From the NCBI RefSeq assembly GCF_017744445.1, contig NZ_JAGIBH010000017.1:1-64000 (forward strand): a DNA stretch of 64,000 bases, given 5' to 3'. The translations under genes and the position numbers were made by a program. Source of the stretch: Caulobacter sp. Its GTDB lineage: Bacteria; Pseudomonadota; Alphaproteobacteria; Caulobacterales; Caulobacteraceae. Of this stretch, positions 19,625 to 30,670 are shown piece after piece; the first letter of the stretch is position 1, and every line of letters begins with the position of its first letter. A model generated the notes under the pieces. It was not told where the DNA came from. It saw only the letters and a list, made by a program, of their open reading frames with translations, and made no database searches.

Positions 19625-21163
19625 TCAGTCCGGGACGAAGAGGTTGCGCACGCCGTCCGGATGCGGACCGACCACGCCGGTGCGGCCGACGCCTTCACGG
19701 CCCTCCAGGTCACGTAGCACCTCCGGGTCGTCCGGCGTCTGGGCGACGAAGCGGCGGCCTTGGGCGTCTCGACCGATGACGATGCCCATCCGCAGGCCTT
19801 CGCGACCATGGACGACGGTGTAGGTCTCGATCGTCGCAGCCCCCTCCGGCTTCTCGACGATCTCGGGATGCGGCAGGGCGTCGATGCGGGCTTGCAGCAC
19901 CGAAGGCGCCTCCCGCTCCCATTTCCCCTCGAAGGGCCGGGTCGAATAGATGCCGACCGACTGCTTGGTCAGGAACCAGCCGTTGGCGGTCGACAGGCCC
20001 CAGGCGCCGGGCCGCTCGCGCAGCTTGGCCACCATCTCGGCGATGGCGTGCAGGGCGTAGTTGTTCCCGGGCCCGCCGAAGTAAGGCAGGCCGCCGGTGA
20101 TGGTCAGGCCGCGCGGATCGTCCAGGGCCAGGCCGATCTCCTCGGCCCCGATCCGCACCGCCGAGGGAAAGCAGGAATAGAGGTCGATGATGTCCAGGTC
20201 CTCGACGCTGATCCCCGCCATCTCCAGCGCCCGCTCGCCGGTCAGGCGCATGGCGGGACTGGAGTGATAGTCCTGCCGTTCCAGCGGATACCAGAGGTCC
20301 GAGGCGTCGGCGCAGCCGTGCAGGAAGACCCACTTGTCCTCCGGCACGCCCAGCTCCCGCGCCTTGCCGACGCTGGCGATCAGGACCGCAGCGGACTGGT
20401 CCACCTCCATGATGGCGTTCAGGTACTTCGGGTACGGATAGCCGACCATCCGATTGCGTTCGGTCACGGTCACGAGTTCCTCCGCCGAACGCTCGACCGG
20501 GAACCAGGCATACGGATTGGCGGCGGCGACCTTGGTTAAGGGCGCGAAGAATTCGCCCAGCTGCTTCTGGTGGTCCGCCAGCGACCGCCCGTCCCGCGCC
20601 CGCAGCGCGTTCTCGAACAAGGGATAGGTATTCACCGGATAGCCCAGGCCGTGCGCCCCCTCCTGCTTGGTGACACCCGGACGCGGGTCGCCGATCCGCT
20701 GCGGCGTGCTGGTGATGTCGTCGCCCCAGCCGTCGAAGCCCAGGCCGCCCTTCATCCGCTTCATCAGCGAACCCAGGAACTCGGCGCCCGTCACCAGGGC
20801 CAGCTGCGACTCGCCCCTGGCGATCCGTTCGCAGACGACATTGACCGCCTGCTGGGGACTGTTGCCGCCGGTCTCGGTGTAGACGCTCCACGCCGGCGAG
20901 GCCGACAGCGCCCTGGCCAGCGAGGCCGGCGGATCCGCCAGGCGCGGCAAAGGCAGCTTCGACAACCCTCCTGGCGCGTCGATACTGAATGCAACGACCG
21001 CCAAAGCGTCCAGATCGGCAAGAACCGACCCCGTCAGGCCAGCGCCGAGCGAGGCTCTTTCCGCCGCAGTTTTCAGCAATTCCAGCGGAGATGGTGAATT
21101 TCCAGCCTCGCCGCGATACGTGAATTGGCCCGCCCCGATCAAAACCGGCGTGTCGTCGCGCAT
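19625..21163 (-). CDS. Thiolase-superfamily protein (annotated acetyl-CoA acetyltransferase type) without the usual active-site Cys
   Basis: The 512-residue product has a thiolase fold of the SCP2/lipid-transfer type. It opens with TPVLIGAGQFTYRG and has NRMVGYPYPKYLNAI, LDIIDLYSCFPSAV and GGLPYFGGPGNNYALHAIAE, with the family's GGxPYFGGPG loop. Where biosynthetic and degradative thiolases have the nucleophilic Cys, this protein reads YTETGGNSPQQAVN, with no Cys. It may therefore be a retro-aldolase-like or non-acyl-transferring member. A C-terminal beta domain of about 80 residues follows the fold. ATG 21163 follows GGGGGTGGA; a GTG two codons earlier is less likely. A PsrA-like dyad lies just upstream. 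Confidence 0.82.
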   Translation of the reverse strand: MRDDTPVLIGAGQFTYRGEAGNSPSPLELLKTAAERASLGAGLTGSVLADLDALAVVAFSIDAPGGLSKLPLPRLADPPASLARALSASPAWSVYTETGGNSPQQAVNVVCERIARGESQLALVTGAEFLGSLMKRMKGGLGFDGWGDDITSTPQRIGDPRPGVTKQEGAHGLGYPVNTYPLFENALRARDGRSLADHQKQLGEFFAPLTKVAAANPYAWFPVERSAEELVTVTERNRMVGYPYPKYLNAIMEVDQSAAVLIASVGKARELGVPEDKWVFLHGCADASDLWYPLERQDYHSSPAMRLTGERALEMAGISVEDLDIIDLYSCFPSAVRIGAEEIGLALDDPRGLTITGGLPYFGGPGNNYALHAIAEMVAKLRERPGAWGLSTANGWFLTKQSVGIYSTRPFEGKWEREAPSVLQARIDALPHPEIVEKPEGAATIETYTVVHGREGLRMGIVIGRDAQGRRFVAQTPDDPEVLRDLEGREGVGRTGVVGPHPDGVRNLFVPD

Positions 21164-21176
21164 TTCCACCCCCGTT

Positions 21177-21190
21177 CAAACGGTCGTTTG
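21177..21190. promoter_or_regulatory. PsrA-like CAAAC-N4-GTTTG dyad before the thiolase operon
   Basis: Bases 21177-21190 form CAAACGGTCGTTTG, with six-base perfect arms around GT. This fits the (C/G)AAAC-N(2-4)-GTTT(G/C) box of TetR-family fatty-acid regulators such as PsrA. It lies 14-27 bases upstream of the chosen thiolase start. A second CAAACGG half-site occurs at 21207-21213. Regulation by acyl-CoA or fatty acids is inferred from the motif. Confidence 0.5.
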
Positions 21191-21317
21191 CCGCGATCGT
21201 ATGTGTCAAACGGCGCATCGCAAGCCCATTTGGCCGCGAATTCGAAAATGCGCATTTCGGCGGCGCCAGGCGCCCAAAAATGCGTCACATGCCTATGAGA
21301 CAACCGAACGGTCATAA

Positions 21318-21749
<432 letters not shown>

Positions 21750-21793
21750 GCCGGTTCGTCAAACACTTAGAGACTCTACAAAGGGGATACGGA

Positions 21794-23203
21794 ATGAGCA
21801 CCGCCAAGGATATCCTGAACCTGATCAAGGAAAAGGACGTCAAGTACGTCGACGTCCGCTTCACCGACGTGCGCGGCAAGCTGCAGCACGTGACGTTCGA
21901 CATCGACCTGGTCGACGATGACTTCCTGAACGACGGCACAATGTTCGACGGCTCGTCGATCGCCGGCTGGAAGGCCATCAACGAGTCGGACATGAAGCTG
22001 CGTCCCGACCTGTCGAGCGCCATCATCGACCCGTTCTACCAGCAGACCACGCTGGCCCTGTTCTGCGACGTCGTGAACCCCGACGACGGCACCCCCTACA
22101 ACCGCGACCCGCGCTCGATCGCCAAGGCCGCGCTGAACTATGTCAAGTCGGCGGGCGTGGGCGACACCGTCTACTTCGGCCCGGAAGCCGAGTTCTTCAT
22201 CTTCGACGACGTGCGCTGGTCGACCTCGCCGAACAACACCGGCTACTCGTATGACTCGAGCGAACTGCCGGTGAACTCGGCCAAGGAATATCCGGAAGGC
22301 AACATGGGCCATCGCCCGGGCCCGAAGGGCGGCTACTTCCCGGTGAACCCGGTCGACAGCTGCCAGGACCTGCGCGGCGAAATGCTGGCCGTCATGGGCG
22401 AGCTGGGCATGAAGCCGGAAAAGCACCACCACGAGGTGGCCCCGGCCCAGCACGAACTCGGCCTGAAGTTCGACACCATGGTCGTCATGGCCGACCGGAT
22501 GCAGCTGTACAAGTACGTCATCCACAACGTCGCCGCCGCCTACGGCAAGACGGCCACCTTCATGGCCAAGCCGATGTTCGCCGACAACGGCTCGGGCATG
22601 CACGTGCACCAGTCGATCTGGCAGGACGGCAAGCCGCTGTTCGCTGGTGACAAGTACGCCGGCCTGTCGCAGGACTGCCTGTACTACATCGGTGGCATCA
22701 TCAAGCACGCCAAGGCCATCAACGCGTTCTCGAACTCGACGACGAACTCGTACAAGCGCCTGGTGCCCGGCTACGAAGCCCCGGTGAAGCTGGCCTACAG
22801 CTCGCGCAACCGCTCGGCCTCGATCCGCATCCCGCACGTCGACTCGCCGAAGGCCAAGCGCATCGAAGCCCGCTTCCCGGACCCGATGGGCAACCCGTAC
22901 CTCACGTTCGTTGCTCTGCTGATGGCCGGCCTGGACGGCATCATCAACAAGATCGACCCGGGCGCGGCCGCCGACAAGAACCTGTACGACCTGCCGCCCC
23001 GCGAGCAGAAGAAGATCCCGGAAGTCTGCGGCTCGCTGCGCGAAGCCCTGGAAAGCCTGGACAAGGACCGCGCCTTCCTGAAGGCCGGCGGCGTCATGGA
23101 TGACGACTTCATCGACAGCTACATCGAGCTGAAGATGGAAGAAGTGATGCGTCTGCAACTACACCCGCACCCGGTCGAATTCGACATGTACTACAAGTGC
23201 TAA
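21794..23203 (+). CDS. glnA: Glutamine synthetase type I (GlnA)
   Basis: Glutamine synthetase makes glutamine from glutamate, ammonia and ATP as a dodecamer. The 469-residue protein has [13 protein letters not shown], the metal site in [10 protein letters not shown], the ATP-binding pattern [16 protein letters not shown] and the adenylylation loop NLYDLPP with the target Tyr. It is therefore a GlnE-regulated class I-beta enzyme. It is cotranscribed with glnB, has GGGGATACGGA ahead of the ATG, and is followed by a strong terminator. Confidence 0.98.
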   Translation: MSTAKDILNLIKEKDVKYVDVRFTDVRGKLQHVTFDIDLVDDDFLNDGTMFDGSSIAGWKAINESDMKLRPDLSSAIIDPFYQQTTLALFCDVVNPDDGTPYNRDPRSIAKAALNYVKSAGVGDTVYFGPEAEFFIFDDVRWSTSPNNTGYSYDSSELPVNSAKEYPEGNMGHRPGPKGGYFPVNPVDSCQDLRGEMLAVMGELGMKPEKHHHEVAPAQHELGLKFDTMVVMADRMQLYKYVIHNVAAAYGKTATFMAKPMFADNGSGMHVHQSIWQDGKPLFAGDKYAGLSQDCLYYIGGIIKHAKAINAFSNSTTNSYKRLVPGYEAPVKLAYSSRNRSASIRIPHVDSPKAKRIEARFPDPMGNPYLTFVALLMAGLDGIINKIDPGAAADKNLYDLPPREQKKIPEVCGSLREALESLDKDRAFLKAGGVMDDDFIDSYIELKMEEVMRLQLHPHPVEFDMYYKC

Positions 23204-23228
23204 TCGCGTAAGCGCTTAGACAGACGCG

Positions 23229-23257
23229 GGGCCGGAGAGCGATCTCCGGCCCTTTTT
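23229..23257 (+). terminator. Intrinsic terminator after glnA
   Basis: A perfect 10-bp stem (23229-23238 with 23243-23252) has a GCGA tetraloop and is followed by TTTTTC. It ends the glnBA transcript 25 bases after the glnA stop. Confidence 0.92.
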
Positions 23258-23286
23258 CGTTGCGCCGCAAGGTGAGCGACGCGCCA

Positions 23287-23309
23287 TAAGTAGAATAGAT
23301 TATTACTTA
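23287..23309. promoter_or_regulatory. AT-rich dyad upstream of the TonB-dependent receptor
   Basis: TAAGTA and TACTTA form six-base perfect arms around an 11-base AT-rich centre. The element stands out in a high-GC intergenic region, about 190 bases before the receptor start. It could be an operator or an UP-like element; the regulator is unknown. Nothing else that I can name lies in 23258-23496. Confidence 0.35.
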
Positions 23310-23496
23310 CTAGGCAGCGCCTGAACAAAAATGTCGCAAGTTCGCAACAGAACCGACGTAATCGGCCAAACTGAGCCGTTTTCGCGCGTTCTGAGATATC
23401 CCAACAGCCTCCGATGAGCCTATCGCAGCGCAATAGAAGCGCCGCTAACGCCCCGGTCAGAGTCGGCGGACGGCGTGCTCATCACAGGATGTCTCC

Positions 23497-25674
23497 ATGC
23501 ACCCCACCCGCTCCTTCCGCCGCGCCCTCGTGGTGTCCTGCGGCCTGACCGCTCTCGTGGCCTCTCTGGCCGCCGCTCCGGCCGCTTTCGCCCAAGACAC
23601 CAAGGTCGGCGAAATCATCATCACCGCCCAGAAGCGCAGCGAAAACCTGCAGGACGTGCCGGTTTCGGTCGCCGCCATCGGCGGTGAGCGCCTGCAGTCG
23701 GCCTTCGCCGCCGGCGACGACATCCTGACCCTGTCGGGCAAGGCCCCGGGCCTGTACGCCGAGTCCTCGAACGGCCGCGTCGCCCCGCGCTTCTACATCC
23801 GCGGCCTGGGCAACGCCGACTTCGATCTGGCTGCCTCGCAGCCGGTGTCGATCATCCAGGACGACGTCGTCCTCGAGAACGTCGTGTTGAAGAGCTCGCC
23901 GCTCTACGACCTGGACCACGTCGAAGTCCTGCGCGGCCCGCAAGGCACGCTGTTTGGCCGCAACACCACGGCCGGCATCGTCAAGTTCGACACCATCAAG
24001 CCGTCGGACGAGACCAAGGGTCGCGCCACCGCCTCGTACGGCAGCTACAACACCTTCACCTTCGATGGCGGCCTGGGCTGGGCCGTGGTCCCGGGCAAGG
24101 TCGCGGCCCGCGCCTCGGTGCTGTTCCAGCGCCGCGACGACTGGATCGACAACACCTTCACCAAGAAGCCGAACACCCTGGGCGGCTTCAACGAGAAGGC
24201 GGCGCGCCTGCAGCTGCTGTTCACGCCGACCGACAAGCTGTCGGCCCTGTTCAACGTCCACATGCGCGACCTGGACGGCACCGCCGCCGTGTTCCGCGCC
24301 AACGTGCTGACCAAGGGCTCGAACAAGCTCAACGCCAACTACGACCGCGACGAAGTCGCCTACAACAACCCCGCCAATAACCCGCAGAAGTACAAGGGCG
24401 CCGGCGCTTCGGCCAAGATCGAGTACGACTTCGACGGCGCCAAGCTGACCTCGATCACCGCCTATGAGAACACCCACGGCTACAGCCTGGGCGACATCGA
24501 CGGCGGCAATCCGGGCGGCCCGGGCTTCATTCCGTTCCAGTCGGACACCCAGGACGGCATCAAGAACCTGTTCCAGTGGACCCAGGAAGTCCGCCTGGCC
24601 AGCGACACCGACGGCCCGCTGAGCTGGCAGGTCGGCGGCTTCTACTTCGACACCAAGTACGACATCCAGACCAACCCCTTCTTCATGCCGGCCACCACGC
24701 TGCGCCAGAAGAACAAGGCCTGGGCCGCGTTCGGTCAGGCCTCGTACAAGGTCAACGAGCAGCTGACCCTGACGGGCGGCCTGCGCTACACCGACGACGA
24801 CAAGGACATGAACGTCGTCTCGGGCCCGAACCCGGCGCCGTCGGTCGCCGTGTCGGACTCGAAGGTGACCTGGGACCTGTCGGCCTTCTACAAGATCGAC
24901 GAGGACGTCAGCGTCTACGCCAAGGTCGCCTCGGGCTTCCGCGGTCCGTCGATCCAGGGTCGTGACATCGCCTTCGGCTCGCCGGCCTCGGCCGCCAAAT
25001 CGGAAACGATCATGTCCTACGAGCTGGGCCTGAAGAGCGAGCTGTTCGACCGTCGCGTCCGCCTGAACGGCGCGGTGTTCACCTACAGCATCGACGATCC
25101 GCAGTTCAGCGCCGTCGGCGGCGGCAGCAACTCCAACCGCCTGATCAACGCCAAGAAGGGCGACGCCTACGGCTTCGAACTGGACAGCGAGTTCGTGATC
25201 ACCCCGAACTTCGTCGTCACGGCCGGCTACAGCTACGCCCACACCAAGATCAAGGACAGCACGCTGGCCGTCGCGCCCTGCGCTGCCTGCACCGTCACCG
25301 ACAAGCTGACGGCCGCCGGCCTGGCCCTGGTGGACGGCAACCCGTTCCCGAACGCTCCGAAGTACACCTTCGACTTCACGGCCCGCTACTCGGTGCCGGT
25401 GGCCACGGGCGAGCTGTTCGCCTTCACCGACTGGAAGCGCCAGGGCTACACGAACCTGTTCCTGTACCAGTCGAAGGAGTTCTACACGAAGGGCGACTTC
25501 GAAGGCGGCCTGAAGCTGGGCTATGCCAACAAGGAAGGCGGCTGGGAAGTGGCGGGCTTCGCGCGCAACATCACCAACGAGAGCAATATCAAGGGCGCGA
25601 TCGACTTCAACAACCTGACCGCGTTCGTCAACGAACCCCGCGTGATCGGCGTCTCGATCGACGCACGCTTCTAA
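23497..25674 (+). CDS. TonB-dependent outer-membrane receptor
   Basis: This 725-residue receptor imports an unidentified ligand across the outer membrane using TonB energy. A signal peptide (about 1-32, ending AAFAQ) precedes a TonB-box-like segment (GEIIITAQKRSENLQDVPVS). The plug domain follows, with FYIRGLGNADFD and VEVLRGPQGTLFGRNTTAG, then the 22-strand barrel ends RVIGVSIDARF with the terminal aromatic residue. No starch/heme-specific mark is visible. The plug type with IITAQKR is the iron-siderophore/fucosyl 'TBDR' class abundant in Caulobacter. It is a single gene with its own terminator. Confidence 0.95.
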   Translation: MHPTRSFRRALVVSCGLTALVASLAAAPAAFAQDTKVGEIIITAQKRSENLQDVPVSVAAIGGERLQSAFAAGDDILTLSGKAPGLYAESSNGRVAPRFYIRGLGNADFDLAASQPVSIIQDDVVLENVVLKSSPLYDLDHVEVLRGPQGTLFGRNTTAGIVKFDTIKPSDETKGRATASYGSYNTFTFDGGLGWAVVPGKVAARASVLFQRRDDWIDNTFTKKPNTLGGFNEKAARLQLLFTPTDKLSALFNVHMRDLDGTAAVFRANVLTKGSNKLNANYDRDEVAYNNPANNPQKYKGAGASAKIEYDFDGAKLTSITAYENTHGYSLGDIDGGNPGGPGFIPFQSDTQDGIKNLFQWTQEVRLASDTDGPLSWQVGGFYFDTKYDIQTNPFFMPATTLRQKNKAWAAFGQASYKVNEQLTLTGGLRYTDDDKDMNVVSGPNPAPSVAVSDSKVTWDLSAFYKIDEDVSVYAKVASGFRGPSIQGRDIAFGSPASAAKSETIMSYELGLKSELFDRRVRLNGAVFTYSIDDPQFSAVGGGSNSNRLINAKKGDAYGFELDSEFVITPNFVVTAGYSYAHTKIKDSTLAVAPCAACTVTDKLTAAGLALVDGNPFPNAPKYTFDFTARYSVPVATGELFAFTDWKRQGYTNLFLYQSKEFYTKGDFEGGLKLGYANKEGGWEVAGFARNITNESNIKGAIDFNNLTAFVNEPRVIGVSIDARF

Positions 25675-25699
25675 GACCTTCGGGTTCTGAAACTGGAAA

Positions 25700-25730
25700 G
25701 GCCGCGGAGCGATCCGCGGCCTTTTCTTTT
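25700..25730 (+). terminator. Intrinsic terminator after the TonB-dependent receptor
   Basis: A perfect 9-bp stem (25700-25708 with 25713-25721) has a GCGA loop and is followed by TTTTCTTTT. It uses the same loop as the glnA terminator. Confidence 0.9.
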
Positions 25731-25751
25731 GCGCCTAGAGCTTCACCGGCC

Positions 25752-26123
25752 CTAGAGTTTCACTGGAATGGTCTCGAAGTGCTGCGGGAAGCCGGCGATA
25801 ATCGGCCGGGCCTTGGCGATGGCGGCCTGCACGGCCGGCAGCTTCAGCGACGCGCCGTGGGCGTCCTTGTCGGTCCAGACCTCGGTGATCCAGATCGCGT
25901 CGGCGTTGGTCGGGTCCTTGGCGATCACGTAGCTGAGGCAGCCGGGCATGTCCCCGACGCTCTCGCCCAGGATGGCCAGCAGGTCGTCACGCTTGCCAGG
26001 CGCAGCCAGCATCTGGCCGATCAATCCGTACATGGGCGTCTTCTCCTGGGCCTTCGTGGTGGTCGATAGCGCGGCGACGGCGAGGCCGCCCGCCAGCACG
26101 TCGCGTCGGATGATCTGGGTCAT
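25752..26123 (-). CDS. Exported antibiotic-biosynthesis-monooxygenase (ABM) domain protein with Tat-like signal
   Basis: The 123-residue protein starts with a twin-arginine-type leader (IIRRDVLAGGLAVAAL), then an ABM ferredoxin-like fold of about 92 residues. This begins MYGLIGQMLAAPGKRDDLLAIL and includes CLSYVIAKDPTNADAIWITEVWTD. ABM proteins are small dimeric quinone- or heme-related monooxygenases, or binding domains. The Tat-like leader suggests export or membrane anchoring. Its ATG overlaps the stop of the LysR gene by four bases, so the two form an operon and the regulator may act on the same pathway. Confidence 0.82.
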   Translation of the reverse strand: MTQIIRRDVLAGGLAVAALSTTTKAQEKTPMYGLIGQMLAAPGKRDDLLAILGESVGDMPGCLSYVIAKDPTNADAIWITEVWTDKDAHGASLKLPAVQAAIAKARPIIAGFPQHFETIPVKL

Positions 26124-27001
26124 GGGCCGTCTCCTACCGCCAGGGCGGACCGGATCGTGGCAGCATCCGCCGAAGCCAGGGCCGCGCCCAGACCCAGAAG
26201 ATGCAGGGTGTTGACGCAGATGGGCAAGCCGGCCGGTCGCACGACCCGCACGCGCTGCCGCCAGGCCGGAGCCTCGACCAGGTCCAGCGGCGCGATGATC
26301 GTCCCGCGTCCAGCGGCGCAGCTCTCCATCGCCTCCTCGATCTCGCCGGTGTGGTCCAGGCGGCGCAAGGCATCGGGCTGGTGGCCGAACACCGTCTCGA
26401 ACCAGTGACCGAAGACGAACTCGTACTCGTCATAGGTGGCGAAGGTCGTGGTCGCCATGGCCTCCAGATTCGCCGGGGCGTTCGCATCGCGGGCCACGGC
26501 CAGGACGATCTCCTCCTGCGCCAGTGGCTTGGACTGCACCGGCGCGGCGGTCACCGGGCGATAGGTGACGGCCAGGTCGGCCGCGCCGCTGGACACCGCC
26601 GCCAGCACCGTCTCATGCGCGCCGAAGGTCAGTTCCAGCGGGCGATCGGCCGGCAGGCTGGCCATCAGGCGCGGAGCCAGGCGATAGCGGCCGAACGCCG
26701 AGACCGTGGCGATCCGCAGCGGCTTGAGCGCCGGATCCTCCTGGGCCAGCCGCATGCGCGTGCGCTCGACCTCGTCCAGAGCCCGGCCGACGCTCTCGAA
26801 CAACGCCTGCCCCGCCGCCGTCAGCCGCAGCGCCCTGCCCGCCCGCTCGAAAAGCGGCCGGCCGATCTCGGCCTCGAAACGCTTGAGGTCGTGGTGGATG
26901 GCTGGCGGCGACTTGCCCAGGCGCGGGCTGGCCGCGGCGATGCCGCCCGCCGCTGCCACCGCGTGGAACACCGCCGCCCGGCGCAGGTCCGCGTGCCGCA
27001 T
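26120..27001 (-). CDS. LysR-family transcriptional regulator
   Basis: The 293-residue protein has the LysR N-terminal winged helix-turn-helix (HADLRRAAVFHAVAAAGGIAAASPRLGKSP-like pattern, helix with AIHHDLKRFEAEIGRPLFER) and a periplasmic-binding-like effector domain from about residue 90. The recognition helix is slightly atypical (SPPAIHHDLKRFE rather than SxPAVSxxIxxLE). It is co-operonic with the downstream ABM protein by a four-base overlap. It diverges from a decayed gene at 27076. Confidence 0.88.
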   Translation of the reverse strand: MRHADLRRAAVFHAVAAAGGIAAASPRLGKSPPAIHHDLKRFEAEIGRPLFERAGRALRLTAAGQALFESVGRALDEVERTRMRLAQEDPALKPLRIATVSAFGRYRLAPRLMASLPADRPLELTFGAHETVLAAVSSGAADLAVTYRPVTAAPVQSKPLAQEEIVLAVARDANAPANLEAMATTTFATYDEYEFVFGHWFETVFGHQPDALRRLDHTGEIEEAMESCAAGRGTIIAPLDLVEAPAWRQRVRVVRPAGLPICVNTLHLLGLGAALASADAATIRSALAVGDGP

Positions 27002-27075
27002 GATTTCAGGGTCCGAAAGAATGGCGCTCTTTGTTCGAAATATCGCCGACTAGCGTTCGCCGCCAGGTCTGACCC

Positions 27076-27296
27076 ATGACCCCTTTGCTCCTGATCGCCC
27101 AAGCCGCCTTTCTGTTCGCCTACGACGTCGATCGCGGGAAGGAGGACGCCTTACCTGGGCCGACCTGGCCGGCCGCTCCAACCCGCTGGGCAAGGCCGCC
27201 GCGCTGGCTGAAGCCGTCGAAGTCGAGAGCTGGTCCTATCGGCCCGAGCTCAGCCGCATCCCTAGGCCTTGCACTCGCCTTCGGACGCGACGCTGA
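27076..27296 (+). pseudogene. Candidate frameshifted remnant of a small gene
   Basis: Two plus-strand segments with coding-like codon use lie in different frames. From 27076 the frame reads MTPLLLIAQAAFLFAYDVD. From about 27150 the adjacent frame reads LTWADLAGRSNPLGKAAALA and continues with [18 protein letters not shown] to a stop at 27294-27296. The shift falls around 27135-27150. I do not recognise the family. The end overlaps the 3' end of the Kazal gene on the other strand. A sequencing error or a real decay event would both explain it. Confidence 0.35.
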
Positions 27297-27609
27297 CGCC
27301 GGCCACGGCGGCCTGACAGGCATTGCCGTAGGTCTTGCCGTCGCAGCCGCAGACCGGCTTGTAGATCATCGGGCAGACCTGCGGCTTCTTGCGGCACGTC
27401 CCCGCCGCATCGGCGATGGTCTTGCAGGCATTGACCTCCATCTGGCAGGTCAGGCCCGCCTGGCACTGGAAGCCGGCGAAGCCGCCGCACATGCCGCCCT
27501 CGGCGACCGGCGTACGCGGCGACTGCGCCGGCGGCGTGCCGCCGCCCGAGGCCGGCGCGGTGCAGGCAGTCAGCACAATCATGGCGAGACAGGCGAGCAG
27601 ACGGCGCAT
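27262..27609 (-). CDS. Lipoprotein with a Kazal-type protease-inhibitor domain
   Basis: The 115-residue protein has a lipoprotein signal with lipobox LTAC (Cys16). A proline/glycine linker and a Cys-rich segment ([16 protein letters not shown]) follow. The C-terminal Kazal domain has [20 protein letters not shown] and the closing GEC, matching the pattern CxPVCGxDGxTYxNxC. Kazal domains inhibit serine proteases by a canonical loop. In bacteria they are scarce and usually exported, so a role against host, prey or self proteases at the cell surface is possible. It stands alone. Confidence 0.88.
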   Translation of the reverse strand: MRRLLACLAMIVLTACTAPASGGGTPPAQSPRTPVAEGGMCGGFAGFQCQAGLTCQMEVNACKTIADAAGTCRKKPQVCPMIYKPVCGCDGKTYGNACQAAVAGVSVASEGECKA

Positions 27610-27749
27610 GGACGACCTCCGATAGGCGCGCCGCTTAAAGCGTGCCGCGCAACAAATTTGCCGTAAATGCGTCCGTCGGACGCTGTTCGACTTGATAGCG
27701 CGGTTCTTTTCGTCTGTCCTTCCCGCCTCTTCGAGAGTCGGGGTTTTTC

Positions 27750-29212
<1,463 letters not shown>

Positions 29213-29213
<1 letters not shown>

Positions 29214-30565
29214 TGATCCGGCCCCTCCTCCTCGCCAGCGCCGCCTGCGCCCTGGCCCTCCCCGCCGCGGCCGAGACGGTCGCCATCGTCAATGCCCGCA
29301 TCGAGCCGGTCTCCAGCGCCGCGATCCCGAACGGGACCCTGCTCATCCGCGACGGCAAGATCGCCGCCGTCGGCGCCAGCGTCGCCGTCCCGGCCGGCGC
29401 CAAGGTGATCGACGCCAAAGGCGGGGTCGTCACCCCCGGCCTGGTCGCGCCGTCGTCGAACCTGGGCGCCTCCGAAGTCAGCGGCGTCCGCGAGACCCGC
29501 GACGACGGCACCGGCAGCCACCTCAGCGCCGCCTTCGACATCGCCTATGGCGTCAACCCGGTCTCGCCGATGATCGGCCTGGCCCGCGACGGCGGGATCA
29601 CCAGCTCGGCCGTGGTGCCGGTGCTGTCCGGGACCGGCGGCGGCGCCCACGAGCATGCCGATGACGGCGTGGTCGAGGAGATGACCGCCGGGGCCAGCGG
29701 CGACGGCGATCCCCCGCTGTTCGGCGGCCAGGCGGCGTTCATCCGCCTCAAGGCCGGCGCTTCAGACATCGTCGAGGCCTCCAAGCTGGCCGTCACCGTC
29801 TCGCTGGGCGAGAGCGGCGCTCGGGCCGCCGGCGGCTCGCGCGGCGCGGACCTCGTCCTGATCCGCTCGGCCCTGGAGGACGCCCGCGCCTTCGCCAGCC
29901 GTCGCGCGGCCTTCGAGCAAGGCGCCACCCGCGACTTCGGCCTCTCGCGCCTGGATCTGCAAGCCTTGATCCCGGTCGTGCAGGGCAAGACCCCGCTGCT
30001 GATCCGCGTCTCCCGCGCCGCCGACATCCGCCAGGCCCTGAAGCTGGCGGCCGAGGAGAAGATCCGCATCGTCCTCGAAGGCGTCGAGGAAGGCTGGATG
30101 GTCGCCCCCGAGATCGCCAAGGCCGGCGTGCCAGTCATCGTCGATCCGCAGGCCGACCTGCCCGACAGCTTCGAGGCCCTGGGCTCGCGCCTGGACAACG
30201 CCGCCCGCCTGAACGCGGCGGGTGTCACGGTCGCCATCAACGGCGCTCGCGACTTCAACAACCTGCGCCAGGAGCGCCTGAACGCCGGCCTCGCGGTCGC
30301 CAACGGCCTGCCCTACGCGGCCGGCCTGGCCGCCGTGACCCTGACCCCGGCCAGGATCTGGGGCCAGGACGGCAAGATCGGTTCGCTGGACGTGGGCAAG
30401 GTCGCCGACGTCGTGGTCTGGAACGGCGACCCGCTGGAGACGACCAGCTGGCCGCTGAACGTCTTCGTCGGCGGCGTCGAGCAGCCACAGGACAGCCGCC
30501 AGACCCAGCTGCGGGATCGTTACGCGGCGACCGACCAGAGCGGTTACCCGCCGGCCTACCGCTAA
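29213..30565 (+). CDS. Exported amidohydrolase paralogue lacking the metal-binding residues
   Basis: The 450-residue protein has a signal peptide (about 1-20, ALPAAAE) and the amidohydrolase frame, including the composite beta domain GKIGSLDVGKVADVVVWNGD. The HxH motif is replaced by VTPGLVAPSSNLG. The later His positions read VSRAADI and LEGVEEGWMVA, and the HSDDP segment reads NGARDFNN. It therefore seems unable to hold the catalytic metals. It starts at the ATG overlapping the stop of the intact paralogue (TGATGA). A structural or regulatory partner of the active enzyme is likely, which is inference. Confidence 0.87.
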
Positions 30566-30571
30566 GACCCG

Positions 30572-30610
30572 ATCCGCCCCCGGCAAAGGCTGGGGGCGGA
30601 TTTCTCTTTT
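30572..30610 (+). terminator. Intrinsic terminator after the amidohydrolase pair
   Basis: A perfect 10-bp stem (30572-30581 with 30592-30601) encloses a 10-base loop and is followed by TTCTCTTTT. It separates the amidohydrolases from parE. Confidence 0.85.
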
Positions 30611-30670
30611 CAGGGGAAGCGCGCGAGCCCATACGAGGCCCCCGCGTTCGAATCGCTTAAGACTCCCCCG

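Noticed and set aside
21235-21290. AAATGCGCATTT palindrome and a nearby AAAATGCG before glnB
   Set aside because: Short GC-centred palindromes are frequent by chance; no NtrC or sigma-54 pattern was found to support a function.
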